Assembly (NCBI GenBank): GCA_964657325.1
Contig: CAZZVE010000004.1
Location: 25,059 to 89,058, forward strand
Source of the DNA: JBBQVS01 sp964657325
GTDB lineage: Bacteria > Chloroflexota > Ktedonobacteria > Ktedonobacterales > Ktedonobacteraceae
Reading direction: 5' to 3'
DNA: 64,000 nucleotides
Below, in pieces: positions 61,340-64,000 of the stretch. Numbering within the stretch: the stretch's first letter is position 1; each line of letters opens with the position of its first letter. Made by a program: the position numbers and the translations under genes. The notes under the pieces were generated by a model. That model saw only the letters and a program-made list of their open reading frames with translations, was not told the origin of the DNA and searched no databases.

Positions 61340-62545
61340 ATGTCGTATATTGCATATCTTGATTGTCAAGCAGGTATCAGTGGCGAAACACTCCTCGCCG
61401 CCTTGCTCGACGTGGGTTTCTCACTTGACACGCTAAAACAAACTTTATCCTTATTCCCTTTGCAAAATTATGATATCTCGCTTGAACATGTTGCCAATAG
61501 AGGAGTACAAAGTACTCGTGTTGCGGTCATTCATACCTCACAAGAACATGAAACGTATGCATGGTCAAGAATTGAGGCGCTCCTCTCATCTGTACAAATA
61601 CCCGCTTATATTCGTAACACCACGTTGAAAATATTGCGACATATAGCAGATGCGGAGGCAATAATACAAAATGCTGGAACTGACTACCAATCATATGTAA
61701 TAGCAGCATCCGAACTTATTGTCATAATTAGCATTATCATTGCTTTAAAAGAGTTAGACATCACTCAACTTTATGCTTCTGTACTCCCACTGGCAAGTGG
61801 GAACAACTCAATATCCTATAGTCAAACATCTGTCCTCTCGCCTGTCACGCTAGAAATTTTGCGGAATAGTAAAGCCATTTGGAAACCTACCTCTATCGAG
61901 GGGAAATATGTAACACCCTTGGGTGCTGCACTTCTGGCAACACTGGCACGCTTTGATATGCCAACAATGACTATTGAGCGTGTAGGATATGGATTTGCTG
62001 CACAACCGCTACCATCGGCTGATAGCCTTTGTCTTTATCTTGGAAGGTTGCAAGAGACGGAGCAGCAGAATAGTGGAGATGCTGATACAGATTGGGTGAC
62101 AGTGCTATCAACAAACATCGACAATATGAGTGGCGAATTGCTAGGTGGCCTTATGGAGCGTCTCTTGAGTGCGGGTGCATTGGACGTGAGCTATACGCCT
62201 ATGCAGATGAAGAAAAATCGCCCTGCGACCATGATTATGGTTGTCTGCCCTCTCGAAAAAGGCAACGAACTGGCGTATATTCTGTTACGTGAAACAACGA
62301 CGCTTGGTGTACGCATAGAGCAAGTGCAACGCCTCAAGGCTCAACGCACACCTCAAACGATAGATACGCCGTTTGGTCCTATGCTCATCAAAGTCAAACG
62401 CCTTGGCACACAAATCATCAGTGCCTCGCCCGAATATGAAGAGTGTCAACGCATAGCTCACGAACACAACATGCCGCTTGCCGATATATATACAATTACC
62501 CAAAAATGGATTGCAAATACTCTATTTGATGGACGTACAAAATAA
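61340..62545 (+). CDS. LarC-like protein with degenerate N-terminal half
   Basis: The 401-residue protein matches full-length LarC (nickel-pincer cofactor nickel insertase). The opening LDCQAGISGETLLAALLDVG, the middle VTLEILRNSKAIWKP, VTPLGAALLATLARF and VGYGFAAQ, and the C-terminal LarC2 half (SGELLGGLMERLLSAGALDVSYTPMQMKKNRPA) are recognisable. However, the stretch that is HFHEVGAIDAIIDI in the 34978 protein reads SYVIAASELIVIIS here, and HGHLHMAHG reads GNNSISYSQ, so all His/Asp/Glu metal-site candidates are gone. It may have lost nickel binding, or work with the 34978 protein, which has these motifs but lacks LarC2. GGAGG lies 11 bases before the ATG. Confidence 0.85.
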   Translation: MSYIAYLDCQAGISGETLLAALLDVGFSLDTLKQTLSLFPLQNYDISLEHVANRGVQSTRVAVIHTSQEHETYAWSRIEALLSSVQIPAYIRNTTLKILRHIADAEAIIQNAGTDYQSYVIAASELIVIISIIIALKELDITQLYASVLPLASGNNSISYSQTSVLSPVTLEILRNSKAIWKPTSIEGKYVTPLGAALLATLARFDMPTMTIERVGYGFAAQPLPSADSLCLYLGRLQETEQQNSGDADTDWVTVLSTNIDNMSGELLGGLMERLLSAGALDVSYTPMQMKKNRPATMIMVVCPLEKGNELAYILLRETTTLGVRIEQVQRLKAQRTPQTIDTPFGPMLIKVKRLGTQIISASPEYEECQRIAHEHNMPLADIYTITQKWIANTLFDGRTK

Positions 62546-62577
62546 GATGTAAGATAAAGGCTATGGAGGTAATACAC

Positions 62578-63216
62578 ATGAGTACAACACAGCGCACAAT
62601 TCTCATTGTTGCTCGACTCTTTTTCGGCCTCCTTACTCTGGCGGCAATCGTCACCCAACTCTCAATTCACATACGACTTGGTTTCGACGTAGTAAACTTT
62701 TTCAGCTACTTTACTAATTTGTCGAATATTTTTGCATTAGTAGTGTTGCTAATTAGTGCTATTTTCTTGATACAGCGTCGTGAATCAACTGCCACCTTTG
62801 ACCTCGTTCGAGGAGCTTCTGTAGTTAGTATGGCTCTGGTTGGTATCGTTTTTGGGACGTTACTGAGGAACGAGGACCTGGGTTTCCTCTTACCGTGGGT
62901 GAATACTGTTGTGCATTACGTGATGCCGGTGATAATGGTACTTGATTGGCTCTATCAGCCACCGAACACAAGACTCGTCTTTGCGCAAACATGGGTGTGG
63001 CTCATCTTTCCCTTCCTCTACGTAGTCTATTCGCTAATCCGTGGCTCTATTGTGGGATTCTACCCCTATCCTTTCTTTAATCCTGCTAAAGTAGGCGGTT
63101 ATGGCGGCGTCGCGCTTTACTGTCTAGCTATTCTCGTGGCCTTCTTGATCTTGATTTGGCTTATCATGCTGGTGGGCAACTGGCGTAAACGGAGTATTGC
63201 AGAAGTTCAAGTCTAG
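62578..63216 (+). CDS. Pr6Pr / FAR-17a-AIG1-like six-helix membrane protein
   Basis: The about 212-residue protein has six hydrophobic helices and the family pattern FFSYFTNLSNIFALVVLL, VHYVMPVIMVLDWL and FPFLYVVYSLIRGSIVGFYPYPFFNP, typical of bacterial Pr6Pr-type proteins. The eukaryotic relatives AIG1/ADTRP hydrolyse fatty acid esters of hydroxy fatty acids through a Thr/His pair; here the corresponding FTN and VHY residues are visible. Activity in bacteria is unproven. The ATG at 62578 fits GGAGG eight bases upstream better than the one at 62563. Confidence 0.8.
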   Translation: MSTTQRTILIVARLFFGLLTLAAIVTQLSIHIRLGFDVVNFFSYFTNLSNIFALVVLLISAIFLIQRRESTATFDLVRGASVVSMALVGIVFGTLLRNEDLGFLLPWVNTVVHYVMPVIMVLDWLYQPPNTRLVFAQTWVWLIFPFLYVVYSLIRGSIVGFYPYPFFNPAKVGGYGGVALYCLAILVAFLILIWLIMLVGNWRKRSIAEVQV

Positions 63217-63333
63217 TTGCTTTGCACAAGGAATGAGTAGAGGGTATAATAGAGAGTATAGAAAAATACTAAACATACAAGTCTCTTCCAAAGGGCACCT
63301 TTCCTCGCTGCTTTGGAATATGAGAGAAGGTTT

Positions 63334-63912
63334 ATGGAATTTATAGATTGGCGCAAAGGGCCGCAAAAGGCTAAGGAAGACTCTAAGAAACAATCCGACA
63401 TTAATGCACGGAAAAAAGCGCGTATGCATTATGTCGAGGAACAAATACATGACGCGATGGAGCGTGGTCTATTCGATAACCTGCCGGGTTATGGAAAGCC
63501 GTTGAAGTTTGATGACAACTCCTATGCTGGCGACAAAGCAATGGGCTATCACCTGCTCAAAAACAATGGGTACGCGCCAGCAGAGGTTGAACTGATAAAA
63601 GAAATTCGGACTGAGCGCGAACAGGCAGAAGCAAGAATAGCCAAGGTGTTATGGAGATACAAAACGCTGAAGGCACGTCGTGTCACCCCATTTCCCAGTG
63701 AGAAACGCGCGTTTAATACGTCGGTAGAAAAAGCTGCGAAAGAATATGAAGCAACACTACGCAATATCAATAAGAAAATATTGACGCTAAATATTCAAGC
63801 TCCTTCAGTGCTACACCAAACACCACTTCAAGTTGAACAGTTAGTTGCACAATTCCGTGAGGCATGCCCACTTTTCGAGAATATCCCAGTACGTACGTCA
63901 TGGTATTATTAA
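63334..63912 (+). CDS. DUF1992 (DnaJ-C28-like domain) protein
   Basis: The about 192-residue protein carries the DUF1992 core, EEQIHDAMERGLFDNLPGYGKPL, followed by LKNNGYAPAEVELIKEIRTE, as found in DNAJC28 and in bacterial YhdN-like proteins. The rest is a long charged helix region. The role of the domain is unknown. The preceding 20 residues are charged and probably disordered. The ATG at 63334 follows AGAAGG closely; a TTG at 63313 is an alternative start. It ends close to a repeat at the window edge. Confidence 0.85.
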   Translation: MEFIDWRKGPQKAKEDSKKQSDINARKKARMHYVEEQIHDAMERGLFDNLPGYGKPLKFDDNSYAGDKAMGYHLLKNNGYAPAEVELIKEIRTEREQAEARIAKVLWRYKTLKARRVTPFPSEKRAFNTSVEKAAKEYEATLRNINKKILTLNIQAPSVLHQTPLQVEQLVAQFREACPLFENIPVRTSWYY

Positions 63913-63925
63913 GAATGGCTATTAT

Positions 63926-64000
63926 GTAGGGACCGATGATGCCGTTTCCTCTGAACATCGCCTATACATGACGCTTTTGCATCACAAACCGCGATGTTCA
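63926..64000. repeat. Inverted repeat cut by the window edge
   Basis: GTAGGGACCGATG (63926-63938) matches the start of the element at 3732-3811. Further in, TGAACATCGC (63952-63961) is complementary to GCGATGTTCA (63991-64000), the last ten bases of the window, so the right arm is probably cut off by the edge. Confidence 0.7.

Noticed and set aside
1..64000. CRISPR array, tRNA, rRNA, transposase or phage genes
   Set aside because: I looked for regular direct repeats, tRNA-like cloverleaf ends and familiar proteins and saw none; the inverted repeats are single hairpins without regular spacing.

Overview
The window looks like a chromosomal segment of a Ktedonobacteria-like member of the Chloroflexota. 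This is an inference from gene content: a NACHT/HEAT protein next to a Ser/Thr kinase with WD40 repeats, FHA and PP2C signalling proteins, the CysO/CysM/Mec cysteine pathway, an R2-like ligand-binding oxidase and a Rieske/split-cytochrome-b operon. No rRNA, tRNA, CRISPR array, transposase or phage gene was seen. Three runs of 10 N mark assembly gaps.

Layout. 1-5.7 kb: N-terminus of a GltD-like oxidoreductase, M20 metallopeptidase, urocanase hutU, and two single-pass membrane proteins (one with FHA). 5.8-11.6 kb: ABC-2 exporter, queG, then a TetR / R2lox / hemolysin III cluster with a palindromic operator at a good promoter. 11.8-19.6 kb: acyl-CoA mutase large subunit, then a SpeD homologue and a run of envelope genes (EamA transporter with an extra module, two exported proteins, a membrane PP2C phosphatase). 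19.8-25.8 kb (minus strand): sensor-like membrane protein, Wzx/MATE-type flippase, small membrane protein, GH3 glycosidase. 26.2-33.5 kb: a 1745-residue membrane NACHT-HEAT-coiled-coil protein followed 6 nt later by a kinase-WD40 protein. 33.6-39.2 kb: flavin stress protein, CopC-like protein, truncated LarC, CoA-binding protein and a solitary molybdopterin hydroxylase subunit. 39.3-43.4 kb: methyltransferase and a complete sulfur-carrier cysteine operon (rhodanese-MoeB, CysO-like, CysM, JAMM protease). 43.5-47.3 kb: MarR-DrrAB-MFS drug-efflux operon. 47.4-54.3 kb: VOC protein, methyltransferase, FAD oxidoreductase, zinc-ribbon membrane protein, unknown protein, NarL-type two-component pair. 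54.7-59.6 kb: cytochrome bc operon ending in a cupredoxin fusion and a polytopic protein. 59.7-63.9 kb: glgA, a second (degenerate) LarC, a Pr6Pr-type membrane protein and a DUF1992 protein.

The most striking global feature is a set of about fifteen long, perfect or near-perfect inverted repeats (stems of 20-36 bp) sitting almost exactly at gene ends. Many have unique sequence; a few share cores. All three assembly gaps fall in the loops of such hairpins, one copy lies in frame inside a coding region, and the window itself ends inside another. The best biological leads are the NACHT-HEAT/kinase pair, the bc-complex carrier that lacks a haem motif but has a full type-1 copper site, the reciprocal degeneration of two LarC genes, the R2lox cluster, and a shared GGFPPxAWR membrane module fused to two unrelated proteins.
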